DNA of 64,000 bases from Gossypium raimondii (lineage: Eukaryota; Streptophyta; Magnoliopsida; Malvales; Malvaceae), in contig NC_068574.1 of NCBI RefSeq assembly GCF_025698545.1, positions 41,812,014 through 41,876,013 on the forward strand, read 5' to 3'. Every line of letters begins with the position of its first letter. Within the stretch, counting starts at the first letter, position 1. Below, in pieces: positions 1-12,510 of this stretch. The notes under the pieces are model-generated. The model was not told the DNA's origin. It was given only the letters and a program-made list of their open reading frames with translations, and did no database searches. The translations under genes were made by a program, and so were the position numbers.

Positions 1-207
1 AAATTTTGACAAAAATATGAAAAGTGAGTTAATAATGATTAATAGGAATAAGGATAAGCTGAATCATGTATGGGTAAGATGAGAATTTCATTTGGGACCA
101 AACTGGAGAGATTTAATAACATACGAACTAAATTGCAAATTTATCAATTTTAAGGAAAAAATGGATAAAAGTATAATTCTTAGTACCCAATAATGTATGT
201 TAGGTAT
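1..207. other. AT-rich spacer, nothing recognised
   Basis: No open frame with protein-like composition and no repeat with clear ends was seen here. It runs into the repeat-like block that follows. Confidence 0.5.
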
Positions 208-365
208 AAACGGCACGTTTGGTTCACTGGAATGGAATATGGCTATAATGGAATAACCATTCCGTGAGAATGAAATAGGATTGTAATGGAATTGAATAGG
301 CATAATGGTTGGATGAAATGAATGAGTATTGTAATAGTATTCTTGCGTTTGGTTGATAGGAATAT
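208..365. repeat. Possible MITE-like block, GGAATGG-rich
   Basis: The block opens with ACGTTTGGTTCACTGGAATGG and closes with GCGTTTGGTTGATAGGAAT. Between them are many GGAAT/ATTCC motifs on both strands (for example GGAATAACCATTCC). ACGTTTGGTT followed by GGAATGG is a common start of small non-autonomous DNA elements in plants. I could not define matching terminal inverted repeats or a target duplication: the two end motifs are in direct, not inverted, orientation. It may be a fragment or two partial copies. The small open frames that cover it are chance. Confidence 0.35.
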
Positions 366-1018
366 ATATGTAACAGAAAAAAAAAATACTCAAATGAAAA
401 ATACACCTTTTACATTTTAATGTATTTTCCACATCAAATTAATATTAAAAATAATATTTTCTATCACATTGATAATATTTAAATATAAAATATTTTATAA
501 TAAATTATATTAAAATATTTTATTTTATATTTTTAAAATTTGGAAACAATATTTTATATTAAATTACATTAAAATATATTTTATTTTTTATATTAAATTA
601 TATTTAACATATTTGATATTAAAATGACTCCATCCTAATATAGAAATCTTAAACCCGGTTTCCTTCGTGACTAGAAAAAGGACTTTCCACTAAAAATAAG
701 CTTTCATAAAATAACTAGATCAGTATCAGTAAGAAATATGTGTTATCGCGACTTCAGTCCAGTCCAAAAATAAACAAATTTTATTTCCAAATTACCTTTC
801 TTCTGTTATAACAGAAAGCATAGGCAATCAAGAAGTCATAGATAGAAAGACAGGGTTATGTTTATGAGCAGAACTAGTAGGCTTTCTTGATAGCCCTGTA
901 CATATTCGAAAAGGTGAGTTGCAAAATAACCTACATCTAAAATTGTTTTTCAAAACCCTTTACTCGAATTCAAGAAAAGAAAAGAATTTAACAACATAAA
1001 GCTAAGAAATGGTTGCCA
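366..1018. other. AT-rich intergenic sequence
   Basis: Positions 420-620 are almost pure A/T with repeated AATATTTTAT-like words. From about 640 the composition becomes more mixed, with no supported gene. I see no terminal repeats. Confidence 0.5.
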
Positions 1019-1340
1019 AAACATTTGAAGCTAAGAGGAAGATTTTTGGTGATTGCTCCAACCTCTATAGCTTTATCAATCCCTATGTTAACAGCTGAAT
1101 TTCCTTCCAAGCCGTCAAGATCAACATCTGTGGCATCATGAACAATAGATTGAGTAGGTACTTCTAGGATGTACTAGATCTTACTGCTGCCTTGAGAAGG
1201 AGATTTCTAGTGGGATAAATTTGGTCTCAAGCTTGAAAGTGATGCCAAAATAGTAGCCCTAGGAACAATTGACAAATCTCCTAACCTCTCTAAACCTTTA
1301 ACAACAACCTCAGTCATGAGCTGCTGAAATATCTAGATAA
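1019..1340 (-). other. Possible decayed gene fragment, unidentified
   Basis: On the minus strand this stretch reads like former coding sequence. From about 1322 downward it gives residues resembling LMTEVVVKGLERLGDLSIVP, then ATILASLSSLRPNLSH before a stop. A second readable piece lower down includes VDLDGLEGNSAVNIGIDKA. The base composition is higher in GC than its surroundings. There is no long open frame, no start and no splice structure that I could settle, so it could be an exon of a broken gene or chance. I do not recognise the family. Confidence 0.3.
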
Positions 1341-2333
1341 AGTGAACTTATAACAAAACAAGCATAGAAGCAAATAACGTCACCACTAGAGTAACTGAGT
1401 AACTTAAAGCACTATAATAGCATTCAAACCCAAGAAAAGGATGCATAAGCATGATTCCCCAGCAAACCAAAAACCATCTCATCACCTGAGTTCAACACAC
1501 AACTGATGTTTTTCTTCACCATTATCCCATTTATTTGCACTGACCCCTTGCTCCCATTACTTTCTAAAATGGCTACTCCACTTCCTTTTTGCAGATCATG
1601 TTGACAAATAATGAGTACTCATACTGCAATTATATATTAAGGAGTTTATCTAAAAAAAAGAATATAAAAACAATGGCTTCCCAAACAAAACATTGAAAAA
1701 AGAGGAAGAAAACAAACAAAACCCTAAATCCAAAGAGCTAAAGCATCCAGAGAGAGATAGAATCCAGGATTACATGAGTCAAGTGTCAAATTCCTCGTTG
1801 TAGAAGCATTCTTAATTTTGTAACAATCCAAGAAAAAAAACATATTAAATGTAAAATAGAAGTGATACCTTAGTGTGTTTTATCTTGCAAAGAGTTGTAC
1901 TAATGGTCTAATCCTTTAATTGGAAATTGCAGTGTTTACTCAATCCAATTGTAAAATTTAATGTGCAAATAGGAACATTAGGATTTTGCAGTTCACAAAA
2001 ATGCTAAACGCATTACAAATATTATTAGAATTTTGATTTAAGTCAAAACTCAGAAAAACTGCCACTAGTTAATAAATTTAAAATTTACCAAACACGAAAT
2101 GCTTAAATATACAAAGAAGATTATGATCGAAAACATAATATAAGAGAGAGTGTTTTATTTGTCAACTATCAATTAAACAAAGACTAACTGCTACAGAAGA
2201 TATTTTTCTTCAAGAAATGTTTGAACTTACCAGCGCCGACTATAATAAAAGCATGGACGAAGGTTTAGAAGTCTCAAGATTTGGATTTTGTTTCTGGCCA
2301 ATAATATATGTAGAGAATGAAATCCTCTCCTTG
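1341..2333. other. Spacer without a recognised gene
   Basis: Mixed AT-rich sequence with short A-runs. No open frame of convincing composition was found. It ends at the sharp TGTAACACCCC boundary of the LTR at 2334. Confidence 0.5.
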
Positions 2334-5300
2334 TGTAACACCCCTAACCCGTATCCGTAGCCAGATTAGGGTTACTAGGCATTACGAACAATACACAACT
2401 TAGGAGAGTCATTCATTACTATTCATGTTTAAGATGATACAAACTTAATTATACGGATCATATGTACATCTCATTAATGGCATTCGAATAATCAAATTAT
2501 AACATAGCTTAATACATTAAAACATTCAAACATATATCGAATTTATGCTAATATAAATATACATCTATTTCATTTGACGATTATCAAACGTATCATTTTC
2601 TTAACACTACACGTGCGCATGTTATAAAATAAACAAACTATTTCACACCAAACAATGACCAAACACATTTGAAACTCTAATATTATTATCTTATGGCCGA
2701 ACATAAATTTAATGCTTCATATATATTGCGTATTTTATCCTATCAATATGAACCATTATATGGACACAAAATACAAACCATAGTACACCCTTTTTCGCAT
2801 GCTAATTTTATTTAAACCGTTACAAGTCTAATCTAAATAATCAGCCACAAATGATCATGCCATTGGCATATACACCTATTTTACTTAATACTAGCCGAAT
2901 ATAAACATCAATTTAACACTTTTAACTAACCAACTAAACTAACTAAAACATATCTAATCATAACCATTACTTATCATTTGAATTCATACCAAATCATTCA
3001 AGCAAAACATTCATATAACATATTCATTATTTGATTTCATCTTTCATACCTAATTAGCCAACCAAAACATTACTTAACCTATATTTTCACATATAACCAT
3101 CACATTAAAACATCATAAAATTAACTACTCAAATAGTCATAATTTCAATCATCAAATATATCCACATGAATCATACCATTCCATCACATAATATATATGC
3201 CATAAAACACACCTCTAAAATAAACTAGCATCATATCCGAATATACATTATGCTATTTATTACCCTTTTTTGAATCACATAACAAAACATCACAAATATA
3301 TATTCTCAGTATTAAGCTTACTAACTTGAACCAATTTATATTACAAATCATACCTTCCAAATAAGCTAATATTAAGCCACAACCGAAATATATATATCCA
3401 TCAACCATGTTTACTTCGTATAAACCAAATCATAAAATCAACAAATGCAAACCACACCAATGTGAAGCTTACCATAGTGAACAATCAAAAGCCAAACATA
3501 TCATTACTTTAAACCATAAGCATATATCAAGCACACCACACATATATGACATGCATATTACTTAACTAATATATTACATACTATAACTCCACAAGCATCC
3601 ATTATTTACTTCATTGCTGAAACATATGACCAAGTACCACAACATATATATACCATAAGATTACTTTCCATATAAGCTTAAACCATGACCGAATTTGCAC
3701 AACCATTAGCATTATATTCAAGCCATTTTCGCATGGCTAAATATATACATACTTCAAGATCAAACATATTATCTAGCCTATACATTCCATAAGTTCAAAG
3801 TTCAAACTTATAAAATACCCAAAAAAATGATCGATAGTGTGACGGATTTCCTTGACGATCCCCGAGCTCGTAACTAGCTTCCAAAATCTATAAAACAACG
3901 AACGTACAAACACAGTAAGCTTGGATAGCTTAATAAGTCATAAGTAAATAAATCAACAATTGAACATTAGCATTATAATTTCAACTTGGCCGAATATAAA
4001 CTATCTCATGTACACATAAATCACCCTTTTAACATGCATAATTATATCATCATCTCAAAAACTATACTTACCTTATTTTCATGAACACTTAACTTCACAC
4101 GTACGTGAACTATTTAGCTCGATTTCACATTCAATTCTAACTCAACATTGCCCGCTAAACCATTTGGAATCAATAAGGATACTCGAATAGCTCGAAAAGC
4201 TCGTACAATGCAACGTCCCAGATGAGGTCTTACATGTAATCAAATATCGATACCATTGTCCCAGACAGGGTCTTACACGTAAATCTCAAATCGATGCCAA
4301 TGTCCCAGACGTGGTCTTACACGAAATCACATATCGGAATCCTATGTCATGACATATGTATCCTAACTATTCCTACGGTTCGAACGGGGCTTTCGAACGT
4401 CGTAATTCAATCGATTCAAGCTCGTAACAAATCATTCCATGCTAAATTAATTCAGCAATGTAATTATACATACATACAATTCAATTCGACTATGTATAAA
4501 ATAAATACATACAATTTGACATCTTTTATTCACTTACGAACTTACCTCGGATGAAGACGAACGGACCGGGATGACTATTCAACAACTTTTGATTTCTTCT
4601 GATCCAAATCTGATTTCTTCTTTTCTTGATCTAAATTAATACACATTTGACTTTTTTAGTCATATATTTATTCAAATTCATCCAAAAACACATAAATGGG
4701 CAAATTGCAATTTACCCCTAACATTTCACATTTCTAACAATTTAGTCCCTGCTTCATAAAACACAAAATATTCAAAAGTTCACCACACCCAAGCTTGGCA
4801 AAATTTCACTAAGGCCCCTAGCAGCCTAGTTGTTTCATTTATTTTGCATTTTGACCCTTAAATTTTTGAAATTTACAATTTAATCCTAAATAGGTATTTT
4901 TACTAAAAATCACTTAATTAAACTTGACAATCTAACAACATATATTTATTTTTCATCATCAAACAACAAAAATCACAAGCTATCATCAATGGCAAATCAC
5001 AAAATCCATAACCAATTCAAAAATTCAAGCATGGGTTAGCTAGTATTCAAAGCAACAATCTCAAAAACGTAAAAAATATCAAAAATCGAGCAAAACACAT
5101 ACCTAATTCAAGCTTCCAAAGTGCCAAACCTAGCTTGTTCTTTTCTTTCTTTTTTTTTTTTTTGAAGTTTCGGCCAAAGATGAACAAATGCATGATCATT
5201 TTGTGTTTTAATTATTTAATTACATTTTATTATACATTTACCATATTAACCTTAATGAAATCACTTTAATAATTGGCTAAGCATGTCCATAAAAGTCCAC

Positions 5301-5571
5301 TCATAATTTCAATGGTATAATATCAACATAAGGACCCCACATTAGGAAAGCCATAGTAATATAGCACTTTAACAAATAGCTAGCCACTTTTGCATTTTAC
5401 GCGATTAAGTCCTTTTATAAAATTGAGCACACAAACGATAAAATTTTCACACGAATTTTCACACATATATGAACATGCTGTAAACACCAAAAATAATATT
5501 AAAATATTTTTTGACTCAGATTTGTGGTCTCAAAACTACTGTCCAACTAGGGTCTAAACCGGGGTGTTACA
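2334..5571 (-). mobile_element. 3' LTR of Tekay-like chromovirus
   Basis: The block begins TGTAACACCCCTAACCCG and ends GGGGTGTTACA, perfect inverted ends TGTAACACCCC / GGGGTGTTACA. At 3238 bp it is long even for plant gypsy elements. Directly to its right (5572-5588), read on the minus strand, is a purine tract GGGATGGAGAG, which is the polypurine tract expected before a 3' LTR. The pol remnant on the minus strand (5600-8330) therefore ends in this LTR. Inside are three copies of a 43-44 bp unit starting GTCCCAGA at 4215, 4258 and 4302. Its ends match those of the solo LTR at 48949-51850, so they belong to one family. The five bases before it are CCTTG; the partner duplication is lost with the 5' half of the element. 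Confidence 0.88.
4215..4345. repeat. Three-copy 43-44 bp tandem repeat inside LTR
   Basis: Copies begin with GTCCCAGA at 4215, 4258 and 4302; each continues with GG-TCTTACA and an AAATC-GAT segment. The corresponding part of the related LTR at 48949-51850 (about 50527-50650) holds a different repeat, so the block evolves separately in each copy. Confidence 0.75.
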
Positions 5572-5572
5572 A

Positions 5573-5588
5573 CTCTCCATCCCTTAGG
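5573..5588 (-). other. Polypurine tract next to 3' LTR
   Basis: Read on the minus strand the 16 bases are CCTAAGGGATGGAGAG and lie one base from the LTR end. This is the place and composition of the primer for plus-strand DNA synthesis in LTR elements. Confidence 0.6.
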
Positions 5589-5599
5589 AATTTTCGTCC

Positions 5600-8330
5600 C
5601 CGAAAATCTTACCGTTGAACAGATTCAGATATTACTATTTTATAGCATCTTCGGGCTCCCACGTAGCCTATTCAACACCGTGTCGATGCCACATTACTTT
5701 TATTAACGTAATTTTCTTATTTCACAATTCTTTAATCTCGTGAGCTAAGATACGAGTCGATTTTTCTTCATAAGTCATATCAGACTGAATTTCTATCTCT
5801 GATGAAGAAATTACAATCGAGGGATCAGATCGATATTGTCGAAGCATTGATACGTGAAATACATTATGAATCTTTTCTAACCTCAGTTGGCAACAACAAT
5901 TTGTAAGCAACTGGCCAGATACGCTCAATAATCTCATACAACCCAATAAATCTCGAACTCAATTTGCCTTTACAACCAAATCGGAGTATTGTCTTCCATG
6001 GAGATACTTTCAAAAACACTTTATCCCCGATCTGAAACTCAATAGCTTTTCGTTTCAAGTCTGCATACGATTTCTGACGATCTGATGCTGCTTTCAGACT
6101 ATCACGAATCACTTTTACTTTCTATTCGGTCTCTTTAATCAAATCTACCCCGTGAATCTTATTCTCGCTGAGCTTGGTCCAATACAAAGGTGTTCGGTAT
6201 TTGTGACCGTATAAAGCTTCTTAAGGTGTCATTTTTATACTCGATTGAAAACTATTATTATACGCAAATTCAATGAAAGGCAGATATCGTTCCCACGTAC
6301 CTTCAAACTCTTGAATGCAACATCTCAACATATCCTCGAGTATCTGAATAATCCCCTCGGATTGACCATCCGTCTGTGGGTGAAAAGCATTACTAAAGTG
6401 TAGTTTCGTACTTAATGCATATTGTAGTTTCTTCCAAAATCGCGATGTGAATCTCGGATCTCTATCCAAAACAATAGAGATAGGTACACCGTGCAATTTC
6501 ACAACCTGAGAAATGTACAGTTTAGCAAGCTTATCAAGCGAATAATCTGTGCGTACTGGAATGAAATGAGCCGATTTAGTCAATCTGTCAACAACAACCC
6601 ATATTGCATCTTTCCTACTTGGTGACAAAGGCAAACCCGATACAAAATCCATCGTGATTCTGTCTTATTTCCATTCGAGAATCATAATCGGCTGTAGTAA
6701 CCCAAATGGTACCTAATGCTCAGCTTTAACTTGCTAACAGATTAGACATTTTGAAACAAATTTTGAGATATTCTGTTTCATACCAGGCTACTAATAAAGT
6801 CGTTTCAGATCGTTGTACATTTTTATACTTTCCGGGTGAACAGATAATCGACTACTGTGAGCTTCATTTAAAATCATCTGAATTAACTCGGCATTTCTCA
6901 GAGCATAAATTCGGGCTCTGAACCTCAAACAATCCTCAACATCAATTTGAAACTATAAATCCGTATTCACATTACATTGAGTCTGTTTTGCTAACAATTC
7001 ATTATCAACATTTTGAGCTTTGCAAATCTACTGTATAAATAACAGTTTCGCTTTCAACTCAGCTACAATTGAACCGTCATCGGATAGGGTCAATTGAGTA
7101 TTGATCGTACGTAAGGCAAACAGAGATTTTCGACTCAAAGCATCAACAACAACATTGGCTTCCCTCGGATGGTAGTCAATCACTAGCTCGTAATTTTTTA
7201 ACAACTCTAACCATCTTCGCTGTCGTAGATTCAAATCTTTTTTAGTCATCAAATATTTTAAGCTTTTCTGATCAGAATAGACATGACATTTCTTACTGAA
7301 CAGATAGTGGCGCCAAATCTTCAATGCAAATGCAATAGTTGCCAATTTTAGATCGTGTGTTGGATAGTTCTTTTCGTGCGACTTTAACTTTCTCGAGGCA
7401 TAAGCTATGACAAATTCCTTACCCAACTCTGGCTGAACTAGCACTGGAGCTTCTTTCAACAAAGATTTTAACTGATCAAAACTTTTCTGGCTTCTGGCCA
7501 CTTGAACTTAACATCTTTCTGAAGTAGTCTCATCATTGGGGTTGCAATCATAGAGAAACCTTTTACGAACTGTTTGTAATAACCGGCAAGTCCTAGAAAA
7601 CTTTAGACTTCAGAAAAATTTCTCGAAAGCTTCCAATTTAATATTGCCAAAATCTTGCTAAGATCAACCCGAATACCCGATGTTGATACAACATGTCCCA
7701 GAAAACTGACTTCTCGTAACCAGAACTCACATTTACTGAACTTCGCATATAACTGCTTATCATGCAAAGTCTGTAGTACTAATCTTAGATGTTCGGCATG
7801 CTCAGATTTATCACGGGAATAAATCAGGATATCATCTATGAACACAACCACAAATCGATCCAAATATTGTCTAAAGATTCGATTCATTATATCTATAAAA
7901 GCAGCAGGTGCATTTGTAAGTCCGAAAGGCATAACCAGAAACTCATAGTGTTCGTACCTCGTTCAAAAAGTAGTTTTCGGTACATCGGAGTCTTTTACTC
8001 GTAACTGATAATAACTCGATCTCAAATCAATCTTTGAAAACACTGTAGCCCCTTTCAACTGATCGAACAAATCGTCAATTCGTGGTAAAGGATACTTATT
8101 CTTTATAGTCACCTTATTGAGCTATCGGTAGCCAATGCACATTCTCATGGTTCTATCTTTCTTTTTCACAAACAAAACCAGTGCACCCCAGGGAGAAAAA
8201 ACTCGGTCGTCCAAAGCCTCTATCCGTCAATTCTTGCAATTGAGCTTTTAATTCTTTTAATTCGGCCGGTGCCATTCTGTACGGAGCTATCGAAGTCGGA
8301 GTTGTCCTCGGCATTAACTCAATACCAAAA
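5600..8330 (-). pseudogene. Truncated Tekay-like chromovirus pol (RT, RNase H, integrase, chromodomain)
   Basis: On the minus strand the order is reverse transcriptase, RNase H, integrase, chromodomain, the Ty3/gypsy chromovirus order. RT shows GIELMPRTTP near 8327, [12 protein letters not shown] at 7932 and the catalytic box FIDDILIYS. RNase H (7501-7028) has [14 protein letters not shown] and DALSRKS but lacks about 19 codons containing its first catalytic Asp. Integrase (6652-6221) shows GLPLSP, LDRDPRFTSRFW and HPQTDGQSEGIIQ, so the D-D-E residues can be placed. The C-terminal tail (6112-5864, then 5946-5722) reads VGDKVFLKVSPW-like and HNVFHVSMLR. A chromodomain-like end (VMWHRHGVE, then ATWEPEDAI) follows to about 5640, broken by stops. 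Many stops and frameshifts make it non-functional. Gag, protease and the 5' LTR are missing: the sequence leaves pol abruptly at about 8330. Confidence 0.9.
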
Positions 8331-9650
8331 AGAATGCTTCAAGAATCAAGAATCAAAATCACTCAAATGACACTTGTAAATTCAAGAATCAAGAAGAAGT
8401 GAAAGAACACATCTAAAACTCAAATGCAAATACAAATTAACTGAAATTAAACTCAAATAAAAATATATACGCCAATCATAAATAGCTTAAAACAAGAACA
8501 AACTATCAACTATAGGTACTGCCACGATGACAGCAGCTGAAAAAGTCTTGCCCTTCTCGACGTTCACGTCATTGTTGATCGGAGCCTCTTTGTTCCTACA
8601 ATTGCTGAGATGCATGGTAGGAGATGTGCTCATTTTTTTGGAAAGATCCACCTCCGACATTAGTTTCTCCACATTTTCCACCACAAACAAATCTGCCACA
8701 TGCAAAACCCAAAAATAGAGAGTCTTTTGATGCGTTTTATACAAAACCCAATAAGATCCCTTACAATTGTTACCAAAATGAGGAGCGAAGGTGGGAGGAG
8801 ATTTTTGTGTTAAAAAAAATAGAGCTATTATGAGAGGCATTGAATAGGCAATTTAGAGCGGAATCCTCTGAATGGGTATGCAACATTCACACGTAATAGG
8901 GCCCTTATGAAATAACTGATTCGACAGTGAAATTTCAACCAAACAAATGTAACACTGTTTGACCTAATTAGTACTTGAATTTGTATTCTATCGTTGATGT
9001 TTTTACACTGACACCATTAGTTTGTGTTGACATGACACTAATTGTCAATCCGATGATGCCATATAGTAGCCTCTCTATATGCCACGTGACAAATATAATT
9101 AAAAAAATCTTTAAATTAATAAAAAGATATAATTTTTTTCACAACAAAAATGAAATTGGACAAAGGATTGTCCAAATACATTTTCATCTGGACATTCATT
9201 TATCCAGATTCATTCTAGATATATTTTTAACAAGTCTATATACTTTAATTTTTATTATAAAATATTAGGTTATTTGTATTATCATTTTAAAATTAAAAAG
9301 TATATAAAATTTAATATATATAAATTAATAAAAAATATAAAAAGTTTTAACATCAAGAATTAACTTAGATAGATAATTGTCTAGATTCATTTTAGACGGG
9401 TTTTTTAGTTCTTTTATATATTTTTATAAATTTATAAAATTTTAGTTCTTTTATACATTTATATATATTTATAATTTTTCAGAATTTTTATATATATTTC
9501 AAAATATTATAAGTTTTTAATATATTTCTACTTGTGTATGTTTTTATAAGTTTATAAATTTATATATTTTCAAAATAATAATAAACTAAAAGCTGATATT
9601 TTATTAAAAATTTATCGGTGTCGACATTTGTGAATTTTAATGTTTTTCGG
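8331..9650. other. AT-rich spacer; one doubtful minus-strand frame
   Basis: After the pol junction the sequence has CAAGAATCAAG-type direct repeats (8340-8395). A 117-residue minus-strand frame (8840-8487) begins MPLIIALFFLTQK and ends AAVIVAVPIVDSLFLF. I do not recognise it and a plus-strand frame overlaps it, so I do not call it a gene. Positions 9080-9640 are A/T-rich with recurring TTTATAAATTTATA words. Confidence 0.45.
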
Positions 9651-10145
9651 GATTGTTCAGTGGAAATGAAGAGCAAATAAAATCTGAGTTTTTCTGATAG
9701 GGACACACTGAACAGCAGCCCCCCACTTAGTATATGATGTTTAAAACTAGAGTAGTGATTACTGGTTGATCAAGTCTAAAGCTTGGGCGTGTCTGACCCG
9801 TAAACCATAAAAAGGGCCACAACTGCATATGATAATGAAGCCATATTAATGAAAGTATTAAACCATACTATTTTGCTGTAGCTTTTGAAACCATAGTGTT
9901 AAAACTGACATTTTTGGAATATTGTCAATTGTAATTTCCGAAGCAATAGATTAATTTCATCTGTCGCCTTCCATTTAAGCTGTCAAGCTTTACTGTGGAA
10001 ATTAAAATTTGTTGACTAGAGTGTTTAAGGGTTAGGAAAATTAAAACATTACTGTCAGACAATATTATATTAATGGCAACTTTAACAACATTGCCTTCTT
10101 AGTTGATTTCAATTCTTAACAAATATTCTGACAATTGAAATATCA
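9651..10145. other. Upstream region of the LRR gene
   Basis: Gene-free stretch directly before the ATG of the receptor-like protein. It would contain promoter and 5' leader if the gene was expressed. No single TATA box stands out with certainty, and no repeat ends were seen. Confidence 0.45.
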
Positions 10146-12510
10146 ATGAGTGTTCTTTTAGTGCTTTTGTTTCTCAGTCTAGCAACCGTTAATATTAATG
10201 AAGGCTGCATTGAGAGTGAGAGGCAAGCCCTTCTCATGTTCAAACATGATGTCACAGATGGTGCAAACCGATTGAGCTCTTGGTCTCTTCATCATGGTCA
10301 TGGAGATTGCTGTCAGTGGGATGGGGTTGTTTGTGACAATGTGACGGCCCATGTGCTTGAGCTCCATCTTGCAAATCCTCGACCTCTTCTGGATGATTAT
10401 GGCAGTGATGCTGAAAATGAAGCCACGGAGAGGTCTAAGCTAAGAGGTAAGGTAAACCCTTCTTTGCTTAACTTAACGCATTTGAGTTATTTGAATTTAA
10501 GCCAGAATGGGTTTGGAGGTATTCCCATTCCCGAATTCATAGGTTGTATTGAGAGTTTGAGACACCTTGACCTCCCCAAAGCTGGATTCGGAGGCCTGGT
10601 CCCTAATCAACTTGGAAATCTCTCGAGTTTGGAGTACCTTAATCTTAGAGCAGATATTGAAGATAATCTCTATGCTACCGATCTCCAATGGTTGTCTGGT
10701 CTTTCCTTGATAGAACACCTTGATTTGAGTGATGTCGACCTTGCACAGGCTTCCAATTGGTTGCAAGTACTGAACACACTTCCTTTCTTGAAAAATTTAT
10801 ATTTGTCAGGTTGTCAGCTTCCACAAGTTCCTCCACCCACACATCTTAATCTATCATCTCTTGCAATTCTTGACCTTTCTTTAAATGATATTGAGAATAG
10901 TTTGGGAGGATCCATATTTCATGGCCTTGTAAATATGACTTCCCTTAGACACCTTGATCTTTCTAATACCTTTTTAATTCGTCGATACCTGAGTCGTTGT
11001 ATAGTCTTGATTCTCTCCAGTTTCTCAATCTTGGCTCTAACAAATTCCGAGGTAAACTTTCAAGTGCCATAGGAAACATGACTTCTGCCATTGACCTTGA
11101 CCTCTCAGATAATGAACTTGAAGGACCGATTCCAATAACAATGGGAAATCTTTGTAACCTAAAGTCAATCGTTTTCTCAGAGCTTAACTTGAATCAAGAT
11201 GTATCAACCATTTTAGCAGTTTTGTCTGGATGTGTCTCTAATCAATTAGATAAATTGGACTTAAGTGGATGTCATCTGTCTGGTCAGTTAACCAATCAAC
11301 TTAGGAACTTCAAAAGTTTGAAGGAACTACATTTGTCTGGAAACTCTGTCTCTGGTCCCATTCCAATCTCCATTGGAGAGCTTTCTTCCTTGAGAGTCTT
11401 AGAACTTGATCAGAATCAATTGAAAGGGCAGCTTCCCAGCTCCATTGGAAAACTTACAAATTTGGAAATCCTTGATATTTCTACTAATTTGTTGGAGGGT
11501 GTTGTTTCGGAAACTCACATCGGCAATCTTCCGAAATTGAAAGTTTTTCAGGCTTCTAAGAACTCTTTTGTTTTAAGAGTCAGTCCTGATTGGATTCCTC
11601 CTTTCGAACTTGAACTCCTAGGATTGAGGTCTTGGAATGTAGGTTCAATGTTTCCTTTGTGGCTTCATTCACAAAAACATCTAAGGCATCTAGATATCTC
11701 TGGCTCAAGGATTTCTGATAGCCTTCCTGGTTGGTTATTGAATTTGTCCTCCCCATTCCAATATTTGAATCTCTCACACAACCAAATCCATGGGCAGATT
11801 CCTGGTATACCTTGGGCTATGTCGGTTGATTTAGTGATTGACCTTAGTTTTAATCTTTTGAGTGGCCCTTTAGCTCCAATTTCTCCCAATGTGTTTTTTC
11901 CAGACATGTCAAATAATAATTTGTCAGGATCTCTTTCACCTCTTTTATGTTATAAGTTGAAGGAGACCATGGGAACAGAAATTCTTAATCTTGGTGGAAA
12001 TGTTCTATCTGGGGGGATTCCAGATTGTTGGCTGAATTGGCAGAATTTACTGGTCATAAAATTAAGTAACAACAGACTTAATGGAAGCATTCCAAGCTCA
12101 ATGGGAACTCTGCAGTCCATTGTATCATTGCATCTTCAGAAAAACCACCTGTCTGGAGAAATTCCGTTGTCATTGAACAACTGCACAGATTTAATCCTAC
12201 TTGATGCTGGTGAGAATGAATTGCATGGGAGCATCCCTCGATGGATAGGCGATAGCCTTCGAAAGCTGGTAGTCTTGAGCCTTCGTTCGAACAAGTTTTC
12301 TGGGTACATACCGGATGAGCTCTGTGCTATTGGTTCTCTCCAAGTCTTGGACCTTGCTGATAACAATCTCATCGAAGTATACCAAGATGTGTAAGTAAGT
12401 TTCGAGCAATGGCAAAGTTTAATGGCTCAATGGGAACTGCTATACCTTATGTGATTGGTGCAGGCACTTTTGTGGCGATGAAGCTCCGTATATACATTTT
12501 ACAGTTTTAG
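10146..12510 (+). pseudogene. LRR receptor-like protein (EIX/Cf-like), frameshifted
   Basis: Single-exon leucine-rich-repeat receptor-like protein, the plasma-membrane class that senses extracellular elicitors. The ATG at 10146 gives a hydrophobic signal peptide (MSVLLVLLFLSLATVN). An LRR N-terminal cap follows with CIESERQALLMFKHD and the Cys pair in GDCCQWDGVVC (residues ~21-64), then many plant-type LRRs (LxxLxxLxLSxNxLxGxIP). Two single-base losses break it. The first is at the T-run 10971-10975, where one more T would keep the frame. The second is near 12368-12371, after which reading resumes as SIPRCVSKFRAMAKFNGSMG and stops at 12508-12510. The middle frame ends earlier at 12392-12394. 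The final LRRs, the transmembrane helix and the cytosolic tail are absent, so a whole protein of roughly 1000 residues has been shortened to about 790 codons. Assembly errors are possible for either base loss, but the missing tail points to a pseudogene. Confidence 0.88.

Noticed and set aside
8487..8840. 117-residue minus-strand open frame
   Set aside because: No recognisable motif, overlapping plus-strand frames, and it sits beside a deletion junction; composition is not clearly protein-like.
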